Of a stretch of 64,000 nucleotides of DNA, positions 34,301 to 46,300 are shown piece by piece. The notes below the pieces were generated by a model. It was given only the letters and a program-made list of their open reading frames with translations, made no database searches and was not told the DNA's origin. The stretch covers positions 20,363,292 through 20,427,291 of the forward strand of contig BTRK01000003.1 of the NCBI GenBank assembly GCA_036245805.1, given 5' to 3'. The stretch comes from Pristionchus mayeri (lineage: Eukaryota; Nematoda; Chromadorea; Rhabditida; Neodiplogasteridae). The position numbers were made by a program, and so were the translations under genes. Numbering within the stretch: the stretch's first letter is position 1; every line of letters begins with the position of its first letter.

Positions 34301-35728
34301 GATAACTCGAAGATTCTCCCAGGTGTCGGCGTCTGAAAAAAAATGTCTGGCGTCCACGATTTGTGAGTAAAATCTAGAACAAAAAATATTAACAAAAATT
34401 CATCGTCTTTCGCATTTCCATCTCAGATTCAGGTTGAGAGGGTTCAGAAAACAGGAAATAAACAGCCCCAATAACCACATGACTATATTTTATAGAGGTG
34501 TTTTATAGAGATCACTTTAAAGCGCAGGCCAATATTTCATTGCCGAATTCTACAGTTAAATTTAACGCAGAGACGAGCATCTAAATAGCTCACCCATCAC
34601 ACAGAGTGCATCGTCCTCGTGGAAGGTGATTCTGATGGAGGAGGTGGCGAAGATGAATCCCTCGATGTGCTCGATGTACTTGACGAGAGCAGCGAACGCC
34701 GCCAGGCACAACTCCCTGACAACATCAAACATAAGTGGTTAGCGTGCTTCGGGTCAATGAATGCGCCTAGTCTTAGGCTTAATCTGATTACGTCATGAAC
34801 GGTTCAGCAGCTTACTCTCTAAAATATAGAAGTCCCCAAATTAAATTAAGTTTCAATGTCCAAAAGTCATAGCGATTGCTAGATAATGCGTGCATAATCT
34901 GTGAACAATGAAACCAGGAACTCACTTGTCAGTCGAATTCTCTAGCTTGGAGTTGGGATCGGTACGGGCGCGTAGTAGGCGGTACATTTCATGGCCACGT
35001 GCTCCGTCGAAGTATCTGCGATAAGATGCGGGGTACCCGAAGTTTAATTATCCGTTTAGTAAAGTGAATTTCCTTGTAGTTTAAATTAAATGAACAGCTC
35101 AATGATTTTTTTTCCCTAACCCAATTGCTAAAGGTGTTTAGTTAAACACATGAATAAACGGAACCTTCGCTGGACGGCTGAGATCGTAGCTTGATCGCAC
35201 GCCGATCTCACTGCTTCGTGTAGAACTGCATTAGAGTTACGCTCGTTGATCGAGTCGCAGATGATGATCTCCACTGGCTCGAGCACCTTCATACAGATAT
35301 TTCTTTAACATAACAGTAACTTCAAAAACTTGAAATATAAGAAAACTCGCTTGCAGTTGAGTCTTGAGCAAGGAATAGGCAGATGAATCGACGAAGTTGA
35401 ATAAGTGAAAATCCATTGTCGTCAAATTAATTGCCGCTAATCCAATCTGTCCACGCGCGGATGATCTACCCTCCATTATCGCTGAAAATAGAGTTAAATT
35501 TTGAAAAATGTTGTTCAACGGACTCAACATTATAAAACAGACGTGTTGTTCATATAAGTCACAAAAATGGGATAAGAGCTCACATGCAAATACAGGTGTG
35601 AGGATGTTGGAGGCCGAAACAGAGGTATTTGTTGTCCTAGAGGCATTCTTCCCTCGACGAGGCGCCGAACGACCAGATGAGAGAGTTCGAGATACGCCAG
35701 GGAAACGACGCGAAGAAGAGGTATTCAT
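28381..35728 (-). CDS. msh-4: MSH4, meiotic MutS homologue (C. elegans HIM-14 type)
   Basis: The start ATG (35726-35728) follows directly on a CTTTTTTTCAG acceptor, suggesting trans-splicing. Exon 1 (35584-35728) is a Ser/Arg-rich tail. Exon 2 (35351-35481) encodes [16 protein letters not shown] and leaves through a GC-AG intron. The connector ([25 protein letters not shown]) and core ([40 protein letters not shown]) match MSH4 rather than MSH5. The Walker A loop [18 protein letters not shown] is split between exons ending at 30783 and starting at 30531. The Walker B/signature reads VDELARSTSVEEG where MutS proteins have DELGRGTS; a [10 protein letters not shown] segment follows. The last exon ends in [10 protein letters not shown] with a TGA at 28381. 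MSH4-MSH5 stabilises crossover intermediates in meiosis, in the nucleus. Some middle exons (33-34.5 kb) were not fully phased. Confidence 0.88.
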
Positions 35729-36015
35729 CTGAAAAAAAGAAGTACTGGTAGCGGCAAAAAGAGTATATGCATTCCAAATTTGAAAATCGATAACCAAAAA
35801 GAGAACACAACCTCGATAAATCAATAGCTACAGTACTCCAAAATTGAAATATTTAAAATGCGCGGTTACAGTACCTTTGATGCACATGACATCCATCATT
35901 CTCATACTTTTTGCAATTTTTTTCGCTTTTTCCTTTTTCCTCTAATTTTTTTATTCATTTGATTGCTTGTTTGGTGCGCTTTGCATGTATTAGTTCGTTT
36001 CTTCAGGGTATCGAG
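35729..36015. promoter_or_regulatory. Divergent region between msh-4 and rpl-22
   Basis: This is a short intergenic stretch of under 300 bp between two divergently transcribed genes. It contains an acceptor for msh-4 immediately left of the region and a TTTCTTCAG acceptor at 35998-36006 nine bases before the rpl-22 start. T-rich sequence at 35910-35960 is typical of an outron. A shared promoter is inferred. Confidence 0.5.
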
Positions 36016-36767
36016 ATGGCCGCCATCACCAAGAAGCCCCACGCTAAGAACGCCAAGGACAAGAAGATAAAGAAGAAGAAGCAGGCGATGAAGTTCAACA
36101 TCGAATGCAAGAGTCCTGTCGATGACAAGATTCTCAACATCGAGGATTTCGTGAGTTTATTTTTCTTTATTGGATTCGTGGGTCCCCTTCCCATGTAATC
36201 CAGTCAGGCTTAGGGTGTTAACGGCCCCTAGTAAGTCCTGATTTCAGGAGAACTTCCTCGCCACGAGGATCAAGGTGGGAGGCAAGACTGGCCAGCTGGC
36301 CGTTTCCGGCGTCAAGCTGGAGACTAAGGGCACCAGAGTCATCGTCACATCTGAGCAGCCGTTCTCGAAAAGGTTTGTTTTTCTGCCTTATTTTTCTTTC
36401 ATTTGACGAGAGTAGGAATCTGAGAAAACATTTGTTTATCCCAATTCATTAAAATATCCTGCTGCTCAGATCCTTATTCTTGAACATAGTATTGCTGTGA
36501 TGGTATTATCTTTCGGGTCATAATAATCCTTGCCTGACAATCATTATGCTGAGCAATGCAATTTTTACCTAGTTTTTGCTGCCTCTTGTATCGCAAAATA
36601 AAATTAAATGTCGTGCTTTCAGATACCTCAAGTATCTGACGAAGAAGTACCTCAAGAGGAACACCCTCAGAGATTGGTTGAGAGTGGTGGCGTCCACGAA
36701 GGACACCTACGAACTCCGATACTTCCACATCAACCAGGACGAGGAGGGATCCGATGAGGACGAGTGA
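36016..36767 (+). CDS. rpl-22: 60S ribosomal protein eL22 (RPL22)
   Basis: Three exons, 36016-36150, 36248-36372 and 36623-36767, in consistent phase give 405 nt or 134 aa, near the usual eL22 length. The Lys-rich N-terminus ([16 protein letters not shown]) precedes the core. The hallmark [20 protein letters not shown] and [17 protein letters not shown] are present, and the protein ends in an acidic tail (DEEGSDEDE) typical of eL22. The protein is a peripheral component of the large ribosomal subunit near the exit tunnel. The start was chosen as the first ATG after a trans-splice-like acceptor at 36006. Confidence 0.97.
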
Positions 36768-37345
36768 AAAAATTGTTTTTATCTTGTTCGATAAAAATTG
36801 TTGTTGTTTATTTTTTGGTGCGCACGAAAGGTGGGATCCTACTTCATTGGCGCTGTTGGAGGGGTTCCTTTTTATCTGTCGTTCAGTCTACTTTTTTCAT
36901 ATTTCTATCTGGGATTGAACCAATGGAGATTTTAACATCGAATATCATGTGTTAGTTCCCTACGGCCTTATATCGTTGGTTTGGGCTTGAGATTGCTCGT
37001 TTAATTGGATTGACTAATTTAGTTTGTCGATTCATTCGGCTATCTCGACTCTAAATTAACGTTGGAAATCCTATAGTACGAGAACTCAATTGTGATCTTT
37101 ATCGCATGTTTGGAAAAGGGAACAAATTGAACAACGTACTGCAGTATTTTATACGAGGGAATTCCAAGCAAAAAAGAAACACTAGCGATTCATCACAAAA
37201 TCCGTTGAGATATCAACAGTTAGTGTACTAGAATTCGAAATAGTAGCGGAAAAAAGAAGTGATATGGTAGTTAATTACAATTACGTTACTGACAGATCAG
37301 TGATAGAGAAGATATCGGAGATAAATATTTCAACGAGAAGATAAG
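36768..37345. other. Convergent intergenic region
   Basis: This is the 3' flank of rpl-22 and of the minus-strand ZF1 gene. No gene is seen. GATAAAAA at about 36790 may serve as an rpl-22 polyadenylation signal. Confidence 0.5.
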
Positions 37346-40300
37346 TTAACGATTGAGGGAGGGAGAGGGCATCGACGGATTAGCAGCAGTAGTAGAACTC
37401 TTCTGCAGCGACAGCGGGAGGGAGATATTAGGAGGGTGAATGAGATCGCTGCTGAAACTCTTCCGTTTAGTCATTCTATCTCGAGCACCGTATTTTGTTC
37501 GGGGGGGGGGGGGGGGGGGGGGAAGTGACATTTGCACAACAAATCGCCGCGCGCTTGCGATTTGAGGTAGCGACTTGGGAGTTGCTTCATTGTTACCAGT
37601 GTGTGCTCCCCTACATTTGCATATATAAATCTTGTTACCAGGCGAACTTGAGTTTCACTCCAAACCAGCGTATGGAATGTGCATTTCCATGACTCCCTAT
37701 ACGTGAAAACTCATGATCGCCTGGTAACAAGATTTATATATGGAAATGTAGGGGAGCACATACTGAAAACAATGAAGCAACTCCCAAGTCGCTACCTCAA
37801 ATCGCAAGCGCGCGGCGATTTGTTGTGCAAATGTCCGTTGTGCAAATGTCCCCCCCCCTTTTGTTCAGCCAAAAACCTCAATTTTTTATCGCAATATTAT
37901 CATCTATCTTACGACTTCTGATATGTACTACCCTTGAATCACTCTATCGACCACCCATTTGCCTCCATTTGCTCAACCCTCCATTTCCCCACCTCATCGG
38001 ATCAGCTGCTCCGCCGTTTTCGCGACCTCCGGCTACGGTCGTTGCGATGCGATCGGAAGCCCTATGAATGAAGTGATTCAATCAATGGTCTTTGTGCACA
38101 CAATCTATAGTAGTAGAATGAGTGGGCCTGAATTCTTCCTTGTACATTTTTATTTTTGTTTCTGCCATTTCCCCTTACCCTGCTCCACTTCCACTGCTGC
38201 TGCAAGTGGCGGCTGCGGGCTGCCAGAACACGAACGGTCTGCAATAGACACTCAGAGTTCCAAGAAATGTGTTTCTTGATTCAGGGTATCATCTAATCGC
38301 TTCATTATCTGCTCGCACAACACTCGCAGATCAACACTACTCTATTACCTCGCTCCTCCTTGTGAAGTCAAAGGAGACGGAAGATGGCTGCTGAAAAAAG
38401 AGAATAATAATGTCCTGACTTTATAAATATACATTTTCACAGGAGAGTGAAACAGACCAATCGGTTTATGCACAAAATGTGAAAATGTCCGTAATTTACT
38501 TGTTGGAAGCGTCGATCTATCTAGTGATCCCGACTTGAAAATGATTAACTGACCCTGCCATCATCAAAGGAGCGTGAAATCCGTTGAGGATCGGCGGCTG
38601 CGGGAGGGAGACAATTGGAGGGTGAATCAGATCGCTGCTGTAAATCTCTTCTTCAGTCATTGTAACTCGAGAACCGATTTTTGCAGCCAAAATCATCAAA
38701 TCAATCCTTGTTCTCATTTTATTCTTATTTTTTGCAAGTGCACACAATCGATCGAAATAGTCCAAAACTCACCCTCCCATCCCTGAAGGAGCGAGGAATC
38801 CACTGACGATAGGTGCCATCGTGCTGAACTTTCACGTCCATCAATTTGTAACAATTTGTAATTGCTCTACTTTTATACCTCGAATCTTTTCCACTCGAAC
38901 CCGTCAAAGAGAGATGGCTGCTTATTTTTCTATGAATAAAAATAAAATCTCGCAAGAGCGTGAAATATGCAGAGTTCGTCTCGCTCGTTACAACTATTAG
39001 CATCAATGTCAATCAAGAGCACAATTTTCCAATGATATATTCACTCATCGGTACTAGATATTCAAAAAGGCACCTTCTTCAATGTTTTCGCATAATCAAA
39101 TTCTTGGAGAAGCGTTCTTTTTTTGGTTCTTAACACTTCGTTTTTCATCCGACCTAGTACGCACTCATCCTATCATCATACCCCGTGATCTCACCTTCCC
39201 ACAATCGGAGGAGCGTGGAATCCATTGAGGGTCGGCGGCTGCGGGAGGGAGAAAATTGGACGGTGAATCAGATAGCTGCTGCAACTCCCTCTTTCAGTCA
39301 CTATTTCTCGAGCACTGGCTTTGTTTCTACAAGACTCAAATCACTCCGTGGTCTCATTTATTGCAAGTGCTCTCCACAAAATCGACAAAAATATTCGTTC
39401 ACTGGCATTCAGATATGGGATGACGCAATTTCATGTTCATGGTCCATGCATTCACACCATCTCCCAATATGCACTTCTCTAAGATACTCTAGGAGCAGTG
39501 TTCGAAAGCCTAGGGTGAACTTGGTTCCTTTTTGGGGGTGTACGTTTTGCCAACCAAAATTAAAGCAAAACGAACACTCCAGAAGTGAAAATAATCTTAT
39601 GCCGTGGGTGTTCGTGCCACGGTATAAGATTATTTTCACTTCTTGGGTGAACGTTTTGCTTTAAATTTGGTTGGCAAAACGTACACCTCCAAAAAGGAAC
39701 CAAGTTCACCCTAGGCTTTCGAACCCTGTCTAGGAGACAGGAATCGCAGCGATTCTCACCCCGATCCTCCGACAGTGTTCGCTCTGGCAGGAGTAATCAA
39801 CTGGCTGCTGAAACGATTCAAGTCATCATTTGTTAATCGACTACATCAGCGTGACTAGTGTTTCCAGTTTATTGCTTGATTTTAATGAAGATCGCGAATA
39901 CACAATGCACAGTGTTGCCTGATGCATCACTAGACGTGTTCTCATATATTAGAATAGGAGTTTCGCCTAACCCCTTTCCTCTCTACACTCACTCTCTTCC
40001 TCTGGTTGCTGTCTCTCTTCCTCTTCCAATCTCCGACACTGACCGCATGGACCCTCCAGGCAATCTGCAAGGAACACTCTACGTTAAATGAGCAACAGTC
40101 GAGCTTCCAGTGACGGTGTCCTGTTGAGATGGAACTTTTTAATCAGAACTTGAATTCCGTAACCTTTTTTTCGGAACATTTATTTAGGAACACTTTACAT
40201 CAGAAAATTTCCGCACGGAACAATTCAATTCGGAACGTTCGTTTCAGAACTTTTTTCTCAGAACTTTCGATTTGGAACCGTTCATCTCAGAACTTTTTCA

Positions 40301-43300
40301 CTCAATCATTCATGCCCTTGCTATTATTGATGAGCGGTCGCTAATGTCTACAACTCCATCAGATGAAGCCTTGCCCAAGCCATCTTTCTGATCCAGCGCA
40401 TGAACAACTTTGGAAACAAGTGCGCAATAAATCTTCCGGGCGCAGCCCTGCTTACCCCAGTACTGCTCTGCCTCCGCGCACACATGCAGGTCGGGCGGGG
40501 CCACTGAAACGATGAGAAATCAATATTATTTCGATACTATTGATTTTCTCGCAGACAAGAGCGAGAGCTCTGGTATCCCCCCCCCCAGTGGATCCGCCGT
40601 AAGTAGGCGTGGTCATGCTCTCCCAGTAGTTTCCCAGTGTCGGAGAGAGGGTGGAGAGGGCAGAAATCTTCTCACTAGTTTCCCAGAATATTTCCCTAAG
40701 TATGAGAGGGAGGCGTGAGAACTAGGAAGAGATCTCCCTCCCACTCACCCTCTCATCATTCCTCCATGGGCGCCTCTCGCTGCGGGCCGAACATACGGCA
40801 ATCTGCAATCACCAAACATATTCACACATTAGAAATACTCACAGAAATTATCTGGAATTAAAAATTGAAAATTAAACTAATTAATTAAAAATTGTCATGC
40901 CCTGGATACTTCTATTTCATGGAATCGTTAAATCTCTCGATAGACAGGTTGCATAATAATAGCTGGATCGATATCTACTCGACTGAGGATGAGTCAGTCA
41001 CTCTCGCTCACCTCATCGTTGCTGGCTGTCTCATCTGCTGCAGTTGTCTTCTCTTCTCCGCCGTTGCCGCCATTTTCTCGTCCATACGATGAATCACCTC
41101 CAATCTTCATCTGTACCATTCAGTGCGACTATTTTTTTGTGAATTCCAAAGCTGCGTCAAGCATCCTTGGACATACGTTGTCATGCCCTAATTCAATTAG
41201 GGGGGTCACATGGTATTTTGGGTGGTAGGGGTCACATGATATTTGAAAAAGGGGGGGTCACCTTATATTTTGGCCCTGGCGGCCCCCTCCCCCCCGGTCG
41301 TCAGGCAGGTGACAGACTCGCCTGGGGGGGTCACTATATATTTTAAGTTTGATTAGGTCTTTGCAAATGTATGTCCGTGGATCCGTCACAGAAACACAAC
41401 GCCCGTTCATTATGCAGTTACAATATACCTGCCGCGACGCAGCCATGATCCCCGATGAGGATGCAACACAATGTGCGGGAGCCTTCGCAATCGGCGGTGG
41501 ACGGCCATCGTCAGCGCCCGGAGTCATCATCACGTTGGGACACGGTAGATTGGGCTGCTAATCGATAAAAATCGACACGTGATATTGGAAATCTCAAGGA
41601 ACGCAGCCTACGGATGATAATGGCCTGCACATTTTTGGTTTCCGACCCTCCCCTCTATCCCTTCCCTAACCATTCATTTTGCGCATTTTTCCTCCCAATT
41701 TTCGGCCTCTTCAACCGTCACTGGACAGAGATGATTCGAATGAGCTCACAGGAGGTCGTACTACAAACATTAAAGATCACGATCCACTTACCCCGCCAGT
41801 CATTGGAGTGGCCACTTGTTGAGAGGACTGCTGAACGCTCTGATCCTATAACGTAAATTATGATTAAATCACACTATTCTCTTATCGTTTGCATGACATC
41901 ATTTTGAGAGAAAATTGTTTGGTGTAAGGAGTGGAGTGGATCGCCTCTCTCTTCCCTCAAACTGACCTTTATTGTCTGTGCAACTTTCCTGTCGTAGGCC
42001 GCCTTGAAGGAGTAGAAGGGAGGTGCATGGAACGCCGGCCGCGCCTGACAATCACAAAAAATGGAATTGACTCGATATGCGATGTGTGGGGAGAACGAGA
42101 TCAGTCACCATCGAGTCAAACCTTACATGGAAAAAAGTTGAAACACACGAGACTGGATGAATCGGTGGTGAAGTGTACAATCTACCTGAGCTTTCACTAG
42201 TCCAATCCATTCAAGGAAGATCAAAGATCAGTCCACTCACCCTCGAATCCCAATTCAGCCCTTTAGAATGCAGCTCAGCTATGTAGTTCTGTATGTGCTG
42301 CTGAAAAGTGGAGCAGTTCATTTTCACGTTTCGCAAATTCTAAAAACATGCACACTTATAAAAAAAGGATAAAAAGTTTGCTGTGAAAGTAAAACAAATT
42401 GGCGATTAATATTGCAAATGGGGAATGAAATTAGAAGGGGACGTACGAGACATTTGCACTCGTTGCACGAGACCTGCCCACCGATGGAAACGATCATCGA
42501 CCGATGGGAGCACACCGAAGGACGAACGAAACGAGACTGCAAAAGGGAGGAATGATTAGTGATGCAGTGAGATGTGTAGTCACCAGCCACTTTCATTCTA
42601 TTCCGAGCATACAAAGATGAATCAGACTTGCCGATTATGCAGCATAGCATTATTCAACATTTTTCTCACAACCTAAAAGAAGGACCACACAAACAATTAG
42701 AAAATCACAAATTAAAAAAATTTCCCCAAGAGTCAATCGAGCAAGAAATACTTCGACAGTAGCATGAACTTAATTCCTGATGTTCTTTCCCCTCGACTAC
42801 TGGCCAATACCCTCTCCTATCTTTCTTCCATTTCACTCACTGGATTCTCTCTCATCGCCATCTTCACCGTGGCCAGATGAGTGGGCTGGAAGTGGAGGAG
42901 ACCCGCGGGAATCACTCCCATCCACTTCATCATGTCATTCTGAATACAATTATCCTCCCTCTCCTGCTATGCAACTACATTTTGCCAGATATTTATAAAA
43001 ATTATACGATGTACTTGGGCAAACAACGGAACAGTTGCCCAAAATAGGTTAGATTTGATGTACTTTTTTTGCATCCTCGGAAGAGTTCAAAATGACCCCG
43101 AAATGTTAGACCGTCCCATTTTGGCTAACTGACCGCGTGTCCCATCGTCTGTGGTCTGTGTGCAGCCCTCGCGCATCCGGTGAGGTAGTGATGGTAGACG
43201 GCTGCCACGTCCGTCGTCCCCATGTCGCAGCCCTTGCAGAAGGAGAAGAGAGCCACCGAGTGGGTATCACTACAATGGAGAGATGAAGCATTCCTCCATT

Positions 43301-46300
43301 CCTCGCTATCCAGTCTACGGACAGATCACATGGGAAGGATAGAGAGCGAAGTAGGTTGTGGGCCAATTATCCCAAGAAGTGCCAATAGGAGAGTCTTCTG
43401 ACCGACTGTGCTCGTGGAGGGCGACGTCGCTGTTGAACTTCAGTTTGCACTCTCCGCAGATGTACGAGACGTTGCCGATCATCTCGTGGTGCTGCTTCAA
43501 CACCTACAGACGAATAGCTCTCTCTCTTTTAGTTCTGGAATCATTATCTTAAAGATATGGAATACCTTGAGCAATACAAAAGTGAGACTTCTTCGCTCAT
43601 CTCAACCAACGATTTGATAACCTCGAGTGTACTCACCGATTCAGTGAATGCTACTCCGGAGCAGCATTCGCAGCTGAACGACTTACGTCCGTGCTGCGCA
43701 CTGCAACGACATCATCTTTCTTCTACTTAAACCACTCATAGATAACAGCTAAATGCAAAACTATACAAATCGACATATGGGGTGACGTACTTGTGCTCGG
43801 CTCTTGCCTCGGGGGAGGAGAAGGCGAGACAGCAGTTCTTGCAGATCCACAGTCTACTCATCAACGGAATGCCCAGTTCCTGGCAATTCGACCTCTCTTC
43901 TTCTCAAGTGAGATTCGTTGCCATTCATATGATTACACTAGATCGAGGCATTCAGCTTCATCATGAATTTTGGCGAAAAAATTAAACTCAATTTCCTCGG
44001 TCACCAGCGCAACCCCCCCCCCCCCCTCTCTGCTCACCTCCATGATGGTGCTCTGCCCAGCGTCGAACATATGGGTGTCGAGGTGATTGGTGAGTCTAGC
44101 TTGCGTTATGAACTTGTCCGAGCATTTGGGGCACGCGTACTTCTGAATGACACCTTCATAAAAAACATATACGCGTACAGTTTCACGAATAGTCAATGCC
44201 AGCAAAACTTGGACGCACTAACAAGATTACAAATCAAACTCGCACCTTCTCCCTCTGCTGGGTTGTCGGTGGGGCTATGGAATATCCGGTACTGCAATCG
44301 ATAGATATTGACACTCACTACCGTAACTCCTTGACTCCAGTACACTCACTTCTCGACTTCGGCCACAACGCACAGATCCTCGTCGTGTACAGGAGCGAAT
44401 TCGCGAACCACAGCCTGAAGGAAACGCCTTATTATTACAGCTCACAGAGTCACAAATCAATCTCTTCATCCACTATCGATCAGCTACAGTACTCTCTACC
44501 GTACCCTTTGCTCGCCGTCCTCCTCCTCTGCTAAGTCCTCGACAACATCATCGTTCGCCTCTGCCACGGACTGCTCTCTCGAATCCTGGCGGACTTCCGT
44601 CTAAAAGGGAGGAAATGGTAAGACGGACAAGGGATTTCTAAAAATAAAATAAACTGGTCTTTTCGTTCGTCGACATCCTTTCTCGATTATTCATCTAGCA
44701 TGGCAAAAAATCCTAAAGAAGTCCTCACCGCAGTGCTCTTCTTCGGTTGGATGACGACCTTCGTGACGATGAGGTCGTCGTCCGATTCATCGTCCAACTT
44801 CTGCAACACAAGCCATTAATTTGAACAGAGAAAAACGATTGCCAGTTAGCCGATTGGAGTCATGTCTCAGGCGAGCAGTACAGGCCATGGAATGAGGTCA
44901 GGCACACCTCTCCTTCCTTCGCCACTCCGCCCGTCTCATCCGCAGTCTTATCGGCCTAAACAGTGAATTTCTATTCATGGTTCAAGTATGCATAGATCTC
45001 GGGAAGCATCAGATTGATGACCAATCATTCATCGATCAACGAATCGACGCCCACCTCTGCCTGTTCCTCCTCCTCCTTCGCCATCGTCATCTTCACTGGC
45101 TAAAGAAAGTAACTTCGATATCTTCAATTGACTAGGGGGGAACTCACTTCTGCCACTGCCTCGGGCACCACGCCGCCCCCTCCCTCCTGACGCCTCTGCA
45201 CTGAAGACGACGAGTCGACCAGCGGAGGGAACTCTGACAATCAATTGTGTATTTACGTGCTCCAATACACATATTGTATGTAGATCGGCTCCTCTCATCA
45301 TATTCACCCGTTCAAACAGTGATTTGACAGGATACATCACTCACCTTCCTCCTCCTTCTCTTTCTTCACTTCTCGATCCATCTCTTCGCTCTCTCTTCGT
45401 CTCTTCTTCCCATTCTTCTTCTTCTTCTTCGTCTCAGTCGCCACTCGAATCTCCACCTTGAACGGGAGCGAGTCCGCCACCACTGCAAATTGAGTCCAAT
45501 TGGTCATTTCGGATTCCACAAGTTTGATATGTAGGATATCGCCTAGTTGTTGTTGGAGAAGAAACAAATGGAGATACTACTAATCAGAACTATCAGTGAC
45601 CTATACATTTCTCTCACTCCCCTCCATCCCTTGACTAACCCTCGTTATCGATTGCTTTGCAGGGCACGAAGATGCCGTGGGCGAGCATGATGTGCACTCG
45701 AAGACCAGTGATGGAGCAGAGCAGACGAGGACAGTGGGGACAGGGGAGGGAGGAGGAGGGAGGGGAGAACGAGGGGGAGAAGAGCGAGTACATCTGCAAG
45801 GGAGGAAGTACTGGGGAGAAAGACCCACCGTCAACGACATGAATCCGAAGAGCTAACATATCTTCAAAGCTAATTTCCCAAGGAATCACGTTGTGTAATA
45901 CCACAATGAATTCAATTTCGCAAACAAATGGTAAAACGAAAAAGCAACTTCTGACCTTTCCGAAATGAATCATATTTTTGAAATTTTTTAGTGGAATTGA
46001 GAGTCAAGACATTTTCACTTGCGATCCACATAGAGAAGAATGACACATACATTCTCATTCATGACGGGGTTCCTCTCGAATCCGCATGAAGACTGCGCAC
46101 ACTTGTTGTGTACGTGCGGCTACAATTCAGCTCATTAGAATTGATCAATGCGAATACTGTTCACCAATTATGCAAATGATGAAGTTTTAAATTGAAAAAG
46201 GTAGAAAAAAATGTGTTTACATCAGCGGGCGCCTTCAGATGGTCGTGCGCCTGCCTTCCCTTGAGGACTGAGTCGCATTCGGTGCAGTAGAAAAGTCTGC

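Noticed and set aside
37495..37522. Poly-G run as a gene feature or sequencing artefact proof
   Set aside because: It may be a real homopolymer tied to the fold-back element; the sequence alone cannot decide.
39185..39664. 159-codon plus-strand frame
   Set aside because: It overlaps minus-strand ZF1 exons and the fold-back element and has no recognisable domain.
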